Positions 7,234 to 14,818 of a stretch of 15,921 nucleotides of DNA are shown here, one piece after another; the first letter of the stretch is position 1; the number at the start of each line of letters is the position of its first letter. Below the pieces are notes generated by a model. The model saw only the letters and a list, made by a program, of their open reading frames with translations, searched no databases and was not told where the DNA came from. The DNA is taken from assembly GCA_003166055.1 (NCBI GenBank), contig PMWR01000019.1, forward strand, positions 1,901 to 17,821, in the 5' to 3' direction. A program made the position numbers and the translations under genes. The stretch comes from Acidobacteriaceae bacterium (lineage in GTDB: Bacteria > Acidobacteriota > Terriglobia > Terriglobales > Acidobacteriaceae).

Positions 7234-8535
7234 ATGAGCGCAACGCACGCCGGGACGGGCGAGCCCGTCAACACGCCGCGCCAGGTTTTGTTTGCCAGCC
7301 TGGTGGGCACGACGATTGAGTTTTTCGATTTCTACATTTATGCGACGGCGGCGGTGCTGGTGTTTCCCAAGCTGTTTTTTCCGGCCGGCGACGCGGCGAC
7401 GGCGAGGCTGGCTTCTCTGGCGACATTTGGGATTGCGTTTCTGGCGCGGCCGATCGGGTCAGTCCTGTTTGGCCACTTTGGCGACCGGATCGGGCGCAAG
7501 ACGACGCTGGTGGTGGCGCTGGCGACGATGGGTGTGTCGACGGTGGCGATTGGCGTGCTGCCGACTTACGCCATGATCGGCCTGACCGCGCCGCTGCTGC
7601 TGGCGCTTTGCCGGTTTGGCCAGGGGCTGGGGCTGGGCGGCGAGTGGGGCGGCGCGGTGCTGCTGGCAATTGAAAATGCTCCGGCGCACAAGCGGGCGTG
7701 GTACGGAATGTTTCCGCAACTGGGCGCACCAGTGGGCTTCTTTCTGTCGGGCGGCGTGTTTCTGGTCCTGTCACGGTTTCTGACCGACAGACAGTTTTTT
7801 GCGTTTGGCTGGCGGCTGCCGTTTCTGGCCAGTTCCGTGCTGGTGTTTCTGGGATTGTGGGTGCGGCTGACGATTACCGAGACGCCGGTGTTTCGCGCGG
7901 CGCAGGAGCGGGGCGAGCGGGAAAACATGCCGGCGGCCGTAGTGTTTTCCCGCCACTTCAAGACCCTGGTGGCGGGGATTCTGCTGTGCCTGGCGACGTT
8001 TGTCCTGTTCTACCTGATGATCGTGTTTGCGCTGTCGTGGGGGACAACCGCGCTGGGATTCGGGCGGGAAAAATTCCTGCTGATGCAGTTATTCGCGACG
8101 CTGTTTTTCGCGGTCACGGTACCCATGTCGGCGAAACTTGCGGAGCATGGACGGCGCACGACGATGCTGTGGATCACGGTGGCGATTGGACTGTTCGGGC
8201 TGGTGCTGGGGCCGATGTTTGAGGCCGGGACGGTGGGCGCGATTGCGACCATGGCGCTGGGGCTCTCGCTGATGGGGCTGACATACGGGCCACTGGGAAC
8301 GGTGGTTTCGGAGCTGTTTCCGACACCGGTGCGGTATTCGGGGAGTTCGCTGGCATTTAATTTTGCGGGGATTCTGGGGGCGTCGCTGGCGCCGTATATT
8401 GCGACGTGGCTGGCGACGAAGTACGGGCTGCAGTATGTGGGGTATTACCTTACGGGCTCAGCGGTGCTGACGTTTGTGGGGCTGCTGATGATTCGCGAGA
8501 CCAAAGACGATGATTTGCTGGTGCGGGGAAGCTAG
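7234..8535 (+). CDS. MHS-family MFS metabolite:proton symporter
   Basis: 433 residues with about 12 membrane helices, typical length for the metabolite:H+ symporter branch of MFS (relatives of ShiA, ProP, KgtP). Diagnostic features are 'GTTIEFFDFYIY' near the start (helix 1), motif A 'GHFGDRIGRK' after helix 2, and 'GLGLGGEWGGAVLLAIENAP' in helix 4, the hallmark of this branch. The substrate is probably a small carboxylate, amino acid or osmolyte, which sequence alone does not decide. The ATG is supported by GGAG 6 bases upstream. TATAAA at 7168-7173 could be a -10 element, but no convincing -35 is visible. The gene is transcribed divergently from the VTT-domain gene. Confidence 0.92.
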   Translation: MSATHAGTGEPVNTPRQVLFASLVGTTIEFFDFYIYATAAVLVFPKLFFPAGDAATARLASLATFGIAFLARPIGSVLFGHFGDRIGRKTTLVVALATMGVSTVAIGVLPTYAMIGLTAPLLLALCRFGQGLGLGGEWGGAVLLAIENAPAHKRAWYGMFPQLGAPVGFFLSGGVFLVLSRFLTDRQFFAFGWRLPFLASSVLVFLGLWVRLTITETPVFRAAQERGERENMPAAVVFSRHFKTLVAGILLCLATFVLFYLMIVFALSWGTTALGFGREKFLLMQLFATLFFAVTVPMSAKLAEHGRRTTMLWITVAIGLFGLVLGPMFEAGTVGAIATMALGLSLMGLTYGPLGTVVSELFPTPVRYSGSSLAFNFAGILGASLAPYIATWLATKYGLQYVGYYLTGSAVLTFVGLLMIRETKDDDLLVRGS

Positions 8536-8918
8536 GCACCTGCGGTGCGGCAGGCGCTCGCTATCCGCTGGCACGGGCTTCTTCGTTTCCCATGACTCAA
8601 ATTCGAGACGTGGGGTATCCAATCATTCTTGGAAGATCAGACCTGGGCCGCCCAGCTGTCGTCGTAATCCCCGCTACGACCTGGTCCGAAGACCCGCTCA
8701 TCGCGATAAGGCCGCCGACCCAGAGGGTACCCCGACGGGGCACAGTCGCCGATACCGGGGTGAGTAGACCACCTGCCCCAGGAAAAAAGGCGAAGGATGG
8801 GGCACCCGGCGATTTTGTGCAGAAACCGGCCGTTTTCTGCAGCCATCTGAAGCCCCCCAGGGAACCGCCGCGGCCATCTATCCGCGGTGGGGCAGACGCC
8901 GCCTGCGCCGCCCCAGGC
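8536..8918. repeat. gene-free stretch packed with inverted repeats
   Basis: This 383-base interval lies between the MHS transporter stop and the minus-strand muramidase-like gene stop. It holds at least five inverted repeats: CCTGC/GCAGG (8539-8543, 8550-8554), CCCC/GGGG (8730-8733, 8737-8740), TGCCCCA/TGGGGCA (8774-8780, 8798-8804), TGCAGAAA/TTTCTGCA (8818-8825, 8834-8841) and TGGGGC/GCCCCA (8888-8893, 8910-8915). The TGGGGCA word recurs. The first and last hairpins sit right after the two converging stops and may end transcription, but neither has a U-tract. Reading frames crossing the interval have no recognisable protein features. Confidence 0.55.
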
Positions 8919-9266
8919 CTATCCGATCAGCTCCGCGGTAAGGACCGTGTCGGGGGTGAGGCCGGTCCAGGTACAGACGTTGTCGATGTATGCATTGGTC
9001 GCGTTTTCGACGGGCGGGGCCCACTTGTTCAGGGCCTGGGAGACGGTGAGACCGAGGTAGTTCTGATTGAGGAGCACGCGCATCGCGGCAAAGCCGGTGT
9101 CCGCATCGGGGAAATGCGCGAAGCGGGTTCCGTCAGAGGGCAGCGCTCCATTGGCCTGGGCGAACGGGCCGTCTTCAATGTCGCCGGGGTTGTTGCGGCG
9201 GTTGGGCAGTGTGCCGGGGGCGTTGAATCCTTCTTCACGGGCGATGGCTTGCATAAACGTGAGCAT
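8919..9266 (-). CDS. small muramidase-like protein with RNNPGD motif
   Basis: 115 residues. 'RRNNPGDI' (23-30) followed by a GPFA segment, 'RFAHFPDADTGFAAMRVLL' and 'LNKWAPPVEN' (79-88) match from memory a small family annotated as phage structural protein P5 or lysozyme-like, with the RNNNPGN signature. E11/E12 near the N terminus are candidate catalytic acids. The expected role is peptidoglycan cleavage, but this is an inference. There is no signal peptide, so export would need another route. The ATG has a perfect AAAGGAGG site 4 bases upstream, far stronger than its neighbours'. The gene lies 108 bases behind the membrane-protein gene 9375-10589 on the same strand. The opposite-strand frame over this region has no family features. 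Confidence 0.72.
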   Translation of the reverse strand: MLTFMQAIAREEGFNAPGTLPNRRNNPGDIEDGPFAQANGALPSDGTRFAHFPDADTGFAAMRVLLNQNYLGLTVSQALNKWAPPVENATNAYIDNVCTWTGLTPDTVLTAELIG

Positions 9267-9270
9267 GATT

Positions 9271-9278
9271 CCTCCTTT
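9271..9278 (-). promoter_or_regulatory. perfect Shine-Dalgarno site of the muramidase-like gene
   Basis: On the minus strand AAAGGAGG, fully complementary to the 16S rRNA 3' end, sits 4 bases before the ATG. Other genes in the window have partial sites or none, so strong and possibly regulated translation is implied. Confidence 0.75.
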
Positions 9279-9281
9279 GGT

Positions 9282-9358
9282 GGGTGAAACACCCTTCGCT
9301 TCCGAAGCCCCGTTTCAAGGCCGATTGGGGCTTGGAAAACACCTGAAAGACACCAGGT
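9282..9358 (-). promoter_or_regulatory. structured leader of the muramidase-like gene
   Basis: Four consecutive inverted repeats fill the 108-base gap. In minus-strand order they are ACCTG/CAGGT (9358-9341), AAGCCCC/GGGGCTT with 7-bp arms and a 15-base loop (9333-9305), CTTCG/CGAAG with a 4-base loop (9307-9294) and GGGTG/CACCC with a 3-base loop (9294-9282). The last ends three bases before the ribosome site. The second and third share bases, and the third and fourth meet at 9294, so alternative folds are possible. It may be a terminator/attenuator, processing site or cis-regulatory RNA; no known riboswitch class is recognised. Confidence 0.45.
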
Positions 9359-9374
9359 CGAGCTGTGTTGTTTC

Positions 9375-10589
9375 CTATTTGTCCGCCGCCGCGGCGGGTG
9401 TGGGGTTGGCGCTGCGGGTAAAGGACTGGAGCATTCCCTCAAGAAACGCGAAGAAGACGTCAACGGCATAGCCCACCAGGAAGGCTATGGCCAACGGTGA
9501 CACGGTGGCTCCCTGGGTGATGGAGAAGTTGTTGAACAGGCCGACAACGGCGCCTCCAATGCCGGCGATGAGAAAACGAGCGGAGTTGGCGTCGGAAGGA
9601 ATGAAGGTGCGTGTGCTCATCTGCTGCTCAAAGGTGCGGAGCAGATAGGCGCAGGTGCCGAGCAACGCGTAGAGCGCGGGCAGGATGCAGCAGGTGATGG
9701 CGCCGTAGAAGAACGATGTGTCCTCGAGGAGGCTCTGGGCGAAGAAGCGGACCTCTTGATAGACCGTAGTGCGGTCTTCGGCCGCCTGGGCGAGGTTGGG
9801 CAGGCCGGCCGGGAGTTCGAAGACCTTGTGGAGGGCGGCGGGATTGTTGCGGATTCCGGCGCATGGATCTCCCTCGGTCCAGAGAACCAGCGCATTCAAC
9901 TGGCGAGCCCGGGCATCGATGGAACGAATGGTGGTGGCGTACTGCTGGAGTTCGTCGATCACGTCGGCTTGATTGACGTTGGGCGGCAGCGGGGTGGCGG
10001 GAGCGTCGGTTGATTTGACTGAACAAGGCTCGAATTCCGGTTTTTTGGGCTTGGGCGGGGCCGGCGCCGCGGATGCCACGGCCTGGAGGATACCGGCTTT
10101 TGTTTGCACGGCCGGCAGGACGGGTGTTGGCGTTGCTGTGGCCTCAGGCGGGCGCGTTTGGGTGGTGAGCTTGATGGCGAGGTCGTTGGCTGTGGCGATG
10201 TCGGCGCGGAGGGTTGCGGAGATGGAGGAGACGAGGAAGCTGGCCACCGAAAAGGGGACGATGAGAATGGCGAGACAGATCGCCATGATGAGATAGCTGC
10301 GGACGGTGGGCCGGATGGCGGTGCTGGAGGCGCGAAGGCTTTCGGCGGTTACGGGACGGACCAGTACGGCCAGGCGCGTGAGTGCGGAAATGAGGTTGGC
10401 GGCGGTTTCCTCGGTCCATCCGGTTTCGGCAACGGCGCGGGCCTGGAGGACGGAGTTGCGCGTGACATCGTCGATGACGATGCCGGATTCAGCGGCGTAT
10501 TTGAGCAGCAATTCCGAGTCGACGAGGGCGTCCGCAAAGTAGGCCGGCGGCGTGGTGAATGCAGGGGCAGGCACAGTTGAGTCGGGCAT
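9375..10589 (-). CDS. orphan four-helix membrane protein of unknown function
   Basis: 404 residues, not assigned to a named family. An N-terminal soluble helical region (about 15-90, 'ELLLKYAAESGI' onward) precedes helix 1 (99-121). An extracytoplasmic part of about 170 residues follows, with a Thr/Pro/Ala-rich linker (145-185) and two cysteines (C189, C243) that could form a disulfide. Three more helices are at 294-316, 338-354 and 364-386. The C-terminal 'PLAIAFLVGYAVDVFFAFLE' segment recalls a conserved membrane module I have seen at the end of unrelated multi-domain bacterial proteins, but I cannot name it. The ATG has no clear ribosome site. The muramidase-like gene is directly downstream, suggesting a functional pair. 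Base composition resembles its neighbours. Confidence 0.8.
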   Translation of the reverse strand: MPDSTVPAPAFTTPPAYFADALVDSELLLKYAAESGIVIDDVTRNSVLQARAVAETGWTEETAANLISALTRLAVLVRPVTAESLRASSTAIRPTVRSYLIMAICLAILIVPFSVASFLVSSISATLRADIATANDLAIKLTTQTRPPEATATPTPVLPAVQTKAGILQAVASAAPAPPKPKKPEFEPCSVKSTDAPATPLPPNVNQADVIDELQQYATTIRSIDARARQLNALVLWTEGDPCAGIRNNPAALHKVFELPAGLPNLAQAAEDRTTVYQEVRFFAQSLLEDTSFFYGAITCCILPALYALLGTCAYLLRTFEQQMSTRTFIPSDANSARFLIAGIGGAVVGLFNNFSITQGATVSPLAIAFLVGYAVDVFFAFLEGMLQSFTRSANPTPAAAADK

Positions 10590-10658
10590 TGGGGAATGGC
10601 TCCGCTTACAGGTTGTTTTCGAAGGGGTACGCGATGCGATGGTAGTTGCACGCGAGGC

Positions 10659-10683
10659 GGGTTACAAGAGAAATCTGGGTTAC
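10659..10683. promoter_or_regulatory. direct repeat GGGTTAC, candidate operator
   Basis: GGGTTAC occurs at 10659-10665 and 10677-10683, 18 bases from start to start. The site lies between the divergent membrane-protein gene and the EntS-like exporter, where a regulator of either could bind. Confidence 0.3.
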
Positions 10684-10776
10684 CTAAGTAATGTTTGAGG
10701 TCGGCATTGCCTGGAGGCGAGCGGGGCGGAGAGTTTCCACAACCGTGACTGAAACAGATATAACCAAGTTCAGGAC

Positions 10777-12099
10777 ATGAATTCACTTCCCCCCAAGGCG
10801 CCGCGGCGCGGCATGGAGGCGTTCGCCTTCCGCGATTTCAAGCGATACCAGATGGCGCGGATGATGGCCATTCTGGGAGCCGAGGCGCAGGCCGTTGCCG
10901 TGGCGTGGCAGGTGTATTCGATCACCCACCGGGCGCTGGACCTGGGCTATACGGGGCTGGCGCTGTTTTTGCCGGGCCTGATTTTTCTGCTGCCGGCGGG
11001 CCACGTTGCGGACCGCTTCGACCGCAGGCGGGTGATTCTTGCGTGCTATGTGTTACAGGTTTTCTGCACGGGCGCGCTGGTGGAGCTGGCGCGGAACAAC
11101 ACGCAGAACATTCTTGCCATTTACACGGTTCTCTTCTTCGTCGGCACCGGGCGCGCGTTTTCGTCGCCGGCGAGCTCAGCACTGATTCCGCATCTTGTGC
11201 CGGAGATTCACTTCGTGAATGCTGTGACGTGGGGCGGCGCGATCTTTCAACTGGCCAACATCACCGGGCCGGCGCTGGGCGGGCTGCTGTTCACATTGCC
11301 ATTGACGGGCTTTGCGGCGGACTCGCGGCTCGAGGGTGCGGGGATTGTGTATGTCTTCACACTCGGGACTCTGGTGTGGTTTCTGGCGCTGGTGGTGTCG
11401 TTGCATGTGCGGCCAGGACGGATGGAGCACCGCGATCTGTCACTGAAGGTGGTGCTGGCGGGATTCCAATATGTGCGGCGGGCGCGGATTCTGCTGGGAT
11501 CGTTTTCGCTGGATCTTTTTGTGGTGCTGCTGGGCGGGGCAGTGGCGCTGATGCCGATTTTCGCGCACGAGATTCTGCACCAGGGGCCGCGCGGGTTGGG
11601 TATGCTGCGCGCAGCTCCGGCGGTGGGCGCGGTTACGATGTCGGTGGTCATGGCGCGGTTTCCCCTGCACCGGCACGCTGGACGCTGGCTGTTTATCTGC
11701 GTCTCGATCTTCGGCGTTGCGACGGTGATCTTCGGGCTGTCACACACGCTGTGGCTCTCGCTGGCTTCGTTGGCCATTGCGGGCGCGGCAGACACCATCA
11801 GTGTGATTATTCGCGGGTCACTGCTGCAACTAGCCACGCCGCCGGAGATGCGCGGGCGGGTGAGCGCGGTGAATTCGCTGTTCATCGGCGCGTCAAACGA
11901 GCTGGGCGAATTTGAGAGCGGGATCACGGCACAGTGGTGGGGCGCGGTACGGGCCACGGTGATCGGCGGGCTGGGGTCGCTGATCGTGGCGGCGGTGTGG
12001 GCCGGTGTCTTCCCCCAACTGCGCAAGGCCGATAAGCTCACGGCGGAGAGTTTGCGGGAGCACGTGCCTGCGGCGCAGGAAATTCTGTCTGGGCTGTGA
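10777..12099 (+). CDS. MFS exporter, EntS-like (MFS_3 type)
   Basis: 440 residues with about 10-12 membrane helices. 'FRDFKRYQMARMMAILGAEAQ' at the start, motif A 'GHVADRFDRRR' (75-85) and 'GRAFSSPASSALIPHLVP' fit the EntS/MFS_3 branch, which includes the enterobactin exporter. The substrate is unknown and no siderophore genes are nearby, so naming it entS is unwarranted. The first ATG is used. AGGA lies only one base upstream of it, too close for a normal site, and TATAAC at 10759-10764 would give a very short or absent leader. An internal ATG at codon 13 is therefore possible. It converges on coaX. Confidence 0.9.
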   Translation: MNSLPPKAPRRGMEAFAFRDFKRYQMARMMAILGAEAQAVAVAWQVYSITHRALDLGYTGLALFLPGLIFLLPAGHVADRFDRRRVILACYVLQVFCTGALVELARNNTQNILAIYTVLFFVGTGRAFSSPASSALIPHLVPEIHFVNAVTWGGAIFQLANITGPALGGLLFTLPLTGFAADSRLEGAGIVYVFTLGTLVWFLALVVSLHVRPGRMEHRDLSLKVVLAGFQYVRRARILLGSFSLDLFVVLLGGAVALMPIFAHEILHQGPRGLGMLRAAPAVGAVTMSVVMARFPLHRHAGRWLFICVSIFGVATVIFGLSHTLWLSLASLAIAGAADTISVIIRGSLLQLATPPEMRGRVSAVNSLFIGASNELGEFESGITAQWWGAVRATVIGGLGSLIVAAVWAGVFPQLRKADKLTAESLREHVPAAQEILSGL

Positions 12100-12120
12100 G
12101 GGATTTTGATTCGTGCCGCT

Positions 12121-12134
12121 CCGCGCTTTCGCGG
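12121..12134. terminator. weak hairpin between convergent genes
   Basis: CCGCG/CGCGG with a CTTT loop lies in the 67-base gap between the EntS-like exporter and coaX stops. It has no U-tract on either strand, so bidirectional termination is only a possibility. Confidence 0.3.
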
Positions 12135-12166
12135 GAACCGACGCATAGAGAAATAGAAAAGGACCG

Positions 12167-12994
12167 TTAGTGCGCGCGGGCGTGGGTGCGCGCCGTGCGA
12201 TTACGCTCGAAGAGGATGCGCAGGCCGTCGAGCGTCAACAGGTCGTCGATCTCCTGGATGTAGCGCGAGTCCGGGGCGATCATGCGCGCCAGTCCTCCGC
12301 TGGCGATGATGCGCAGCGGCTTGCCGGGGTCGATACCCTGCGATGCGCCCAATTCCGCAATGATGCGCTCGATGATGCCGTCAACCAGGCCGATGTAGCC
12401 GAAGTAGAGGCCGCTCTGCAGGTGTCCGACGGTGTTGGTGCCGATGACTTTGGCGGGGCGCTTAATGTCGACGCGGCTGAGGCGCGCGGCACGGTTGAAG
12501 AGCGCATCGGCGCTGAGACCGAGGCCGGGCGCGATGGCGCCGCCGAGATATTCGCCGCGAGCCGAGATGACTTCGAATTTGGTGGCCGTGCCGAAGTCGA
12601 CCACGATACACGGGCCGCCGTAGCGCTCGTAGGCGGCGATACAGTCGGCAATGCGGTCAGCGCCAAGCTCGCTGGGGTTGTCGATGAGCAGCGTCATGCC
12701 GGTCTTGATCCCGGGTTCGACGAAGAGGGGCTCGATGTTGAAGTAGCTTTCGCAGACTTGGCGCAGGGTGGAGTCGACGGGCGGGACAACGGAGGCGATG
12801 ATGATGTCCGTCACCTGGCTGGGCGCCATGCCGTGCATCTCGAACAGGTTGACGAAGAAGACTCCGTACTCGTCCACGGTTTGCGCGCGGTGCGTGGTCA
12901 CGCGCCAGTTCGCGGCGAGCTCCGGCTTCGTGCCGTCGAGCTTGTAGAGGCCGAGCGTCGTGTTCGTATTGCCGACATCGAGAGCGAGCAGCAT
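12167..12994 (-). CDS. coaX: type III pantothenate kinase
   Basis: 275 residues, normal for the family. It phosphorylates pantothenate with ATP, the first step of CoA synthesis; type III enzymes need a monovalent cation and are not inhibited by CoA. The sequence shows the N-terminal phosphate-binding 'DVGNTNT' (6-12), 'GADR' (111-114) with the catalytic Asp D113, 'DFGTATKF' (133-140), 'GGAIAPGLG' (151-159) and a C-terminal 'ASGGLA'. The ATG has AAGGA 4-5 bases upstream. It is the last gene of the valS-nadC-birA-coaX run, 33 bases after birA. A basic, histidine-containing C-terminal tail extends beyond the usual core. Confidence 0.96.
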   Translation of the reverse strand: MLLALDVGNTNTTLGLYKLDGTKPELAANWRVTTHRAQTVDEYGVFFVNLFEMHGMAPSQVTDIIIASVVPPVDSTLRQVCESYFNIEPLFVEPGIKTGMTLLIDNPSELGADRIADCIAAYERYGGPCIVVDFGTATKFEVISARGEYLGGAIAPGLGLSADALFNRAARLSRVDIKRPAKVIGTNTVGHLQSGLYFGYIGLVDGIIERIIAELGASQGIDPGKPLRIIASGGLARMIAPDSRYIQEIDDLLTLDGLRILFERNRTARTHARAH

Positions 12995-13016
12995 TTCTTC
13001 CTTGAGCTCCGAATCT

Positions 13017-13031
13017 CTAGCTGCCAGCTAG
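13017..13031. repeat. short perfect palindrome at the birA stop
   Basis: CTAGCTG and CAGCTAG flank a single C, overlapping the birA stop codon in the 33-base birA-coaX gap. It could fold with a 5-base loop but lacks a U-tract; probably not a terminator. Confidence 0.35.
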
Positions 13032-13816
13032 TTTTTCTCTGCGGCGCGCAGGCCGCCGGTTTGCACCGTTACGAGCCCGTTCGCGGTTGCGACGCGCAGG
13101 AATCCGTGTTCGTCGAGGCCGGCCGTGACGCCTGTGCAGGTTTGCGGGCCGTGCACTTCTACTTTGCGGCCGCGAATCCAGGTGGAAGCCTGCTCAAGGC
13201 GCGCAGCGATGTTTGCGGCCGCCACCGGATCAGAAAGCGCGGAAGCCTCACGCTCCAGCGATTTTAGCAGGGCGACGAGGAGGGTTTGGCGCGAGAGGCG
13301 TTTGCCTGATTCCAGATCAAGCGAAGTTGCGGGCGTGGCGAGCCCAGGCGGAAAGGCGCGCTGGTGTACGTTGATGCCGATGCCGAGCACTACTTCGTGG
13401 GGTGGGCCATTGGACTGTGTCGTAGCCTCAGCAAGAATGCCGCCGGTTTTGCGCGGACCGATGAGGAGATCGTTGGGCCAGCGCAGGTCGACGATGAGGC
13501 TGGAGACGGCGCGAATTGCCTCGGCAGCGGCGAGGCCTGCGGCGAGCGGCAGAAACGGCAGGCGCGAGGCGGGAATCTGCGGCCGGAGAAGAACGCTGAC
13601 GTAGAGCCCTTCGCCGGCGACAGAGATCCAACGGTGATCGCCGCGACCGCGCCCGGCCAACTGCTCATCGGCGAAATAGACCGAACCATGCGGGCTACCA
13701 TCGCGCGCGGCGGCGATGGCATCGGCGTTTGTCGAGCTGGTGACGCTGGCAAAGTGCAGCTTGCCGGCAAAGAGAGTGCTGGCGAGATCGGCATCGAGGG
13801 CGGCGAGATCGAACAT
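13028..13816 (-). CDS. birA: biotin--[acetyl-CoA-carboxylase] ligase, monofunctional
   Basis: 262 residues from the chosen ATG. It activates biotin to biotinyl-AMP and attaches it to the carrier protein of acetyl-CoA carboxylase. Seen in order: 'SVTSSTN' near the start, the 'GRGRGDHRW' adenylate loop (55-63), 'RWPND' (112-116), 'KTGGIL' (123-128), 'LGIGINVH', and the C-terminal SH3-like part with 'GRKVEVHGP'. The N-terminal DNA-binding domain of E. coli BirA is absent, so it should not act as a biotin-operon repressor. The frame is open to a TTG at 13882, which would overlap nadC by 20 bases. I prefer the ATG at 13816 because 'MFDLAALDADLA' is where the family normally begins, although neither start has a good ribosome site. 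Confidence 0.93.
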   Translation of the reverse strand: MFDLAALDADLASTLFAGKLHFASVTSSTNADAIAAARDGSPHGSVYFADEQLAGRGRGDHRWISVAGEGLYVSVLLRPQIPASRLPFLPLAAGLAAAEAIRAVSSLIVDLRWPNDLLIGPRKTGGILAEATTQSNGPPHEVVLGIGINVHQRAFPPGLATPATSLDLESGKRLSRQTLLVALLKSLEREASALSDPVAAANIAARLEQASTWIRGRKVEVHGPQTCTGVTAGLDEHGFLRVATANGLVTVQTGGLRAAEKN

Positions 13817-13862
13817 CAGTTTTCGGGCCGCGCGAATTTGCGCATTGAGTTCATTGCCGAAA

Positions 13863-14813
13863 TCAAAGTCCGTGCCCCTCAAAGGCTCGGCCTGTTCGTG
13901 GGCTGCCCTGGCCCGGCTCCGCGGCGATGGTCATGGAGATGTTGGCGGCGCGGGCCGAGTGGGTGAGTGCGCCCACGCTGATGAAGTCGACGCCGGTCTC
14001 CGCGTAGGCGCGGACGCTATCGAGCACGATGCCGCCAGAGGCTTCAGTGGGAATCCAGCGGGCGGGCTCCCCGCCGGTTACGGCTTTAATGCGCTCGACG
14101 GAGCGGCGGACTTCGGCCGGCGACATGTGGTCGAGGAGGATGGCTTCGGCGCCGTGGGCGAGCGCGTCTTCAAGCTCCTGCGCGGTGCGGATCTCGACCT
14201 GGACGCGTTGAGGAGGCCTGCGCCGAGCAAGGGCTCGGGAAAGGACCGCTGCGATGCCGCCGCCGAGGGCGATGTGATTGTTCTTGATGAGGATGCCAGA
14301 GGCGAGATCGATACGGTGATTGGTGCCGCCGCCGCAAAGCACGGCGTATTTCTCAAAGGCGCGAAGGCCTGGTAGGGTCTTGCGCGTGTCAAGGATGCGG
14401 GCGTGCGTGCCCTGAATCGCGTCGGCGAATTGGCGCGTCAGGGTGGCGATGCCGCTCATGTGCTGGAGCAGATTGAGAATGACACGTTCGCAACTGAGCA
14501 GGACACGCGCGTTGTGGCGAATGACGGCGAGCACCTGGCCGGGGTGGACACGGACGCCGTCGAAGATTTCGGGATGGCTGACGACCTCGAAGCGAGTTTG
14601 CGCCTCGGGGCTTTGGTCGAGGCGTGCGTAGATCTCAAAGAAGCGCGGGATGGCGCCCAAGCCGGCCACAACCAGCTCTTCGCGCGCGATGATGGAGCCG
14701 GCGGCGAGGAAATTGGCATCGATGGTGATATGGGTAGTCGCGTCGTGCGGAGCCTGGTCCTCCAGCAGGGCCTGCTCCAGTAACACGTCGATGCGGTGGC
14801 TTTTAAATTCCAT
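13863..14813 (-). CDS. nadC: nicotinate-nucleotide pyrophosphorylase (carboxylating)
   Basis: 316 residues, somewhat longer than the usual 280-300. It converts quinolinate and PRPP to nicotinate mononucleotide, CO2 and PPi in de novo NAD synthesis. Active-site segments are present: 'ERVILNLLQ' (109-117), 'TRKTLPGLR' (143-151), 'GGGTNHRIDL' (161-170), 'LIKNNH' (175-180), 'LLDHM' (226-230), 'EASGGI' (247-252) and 'ISVGALTHS' (268-276). The extra length is mostly a C-terminal tail after 'NISMTIAAEP'. The ATG has no Shine-Dalgarno; the space upstream is filled by heptamer repeats. The stop lies close to the birA start and valS lies 46 bases upstream, which supports one operon. Confidence 0.96.
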   Translation of the reverse strand: MEFKSHRIDVLLEQALLEDQAPHDATTHITIDANFLAAGSIIAREELVVAGLGAIPRFFEIYARLDQSPEAQTRFEVVSHPEIFDGVRVHPGQVLAVIRHNARVLLSCERVILNLLQHMSGIATLTRQFADAIQGTHARILDTRKTLPGLRAFEKYAVLCGGGTNHRIDLASGILIKNNHIALGGGIAAVLSRALARRRPPQRVQVEIRTAQELEDALAHGAEAILLDHMSPAEVRRSVERIKAVTGGEPARWIPTEASGGIVLDSVRAYAETGVDFISVGALTHSARAANISMTIAAEPGQGSPRTGRAFEGHGL

Positions 14814-14818
14814 GGCGT

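Noticed and set aside
8637..8846. 69-codon minus-strand frame in the palindrome island
   Set aside because: It is made largely of hairpin repeats and resembles repeat-derived hypothetical translations; no ribosome site found.
8592..9287. 231-codon plus-strand frame
   Set aside because: Half of it is the palindromic non-coding island and half is antisense to the RNNPGD protein, which has a perfect ribosome site and family motifs.
10749..10773. CTGAA/TTCAG inverted repeat around the TATAAC near the EntS-like start
   Set aside because: Five-base arms 15 bases apart are expected by chance; not strong enough to call an operator.
10905..11915. 336-codon plus-strand frame inside the EntS-like exporter
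   Set aside because: Alternative frame of a clear transporter gene; Cys/Arg/Gly-rich without hydrophobic helices.
12170..13267. 365-codon plus-strand frame across coaX and birA
   Set aside because: It lies antisense to two genes with clear catalytic motifs, is rich in Asp/Glu/Gly/Ala runs typical of GC-rich shadows, and has no recognisable family.
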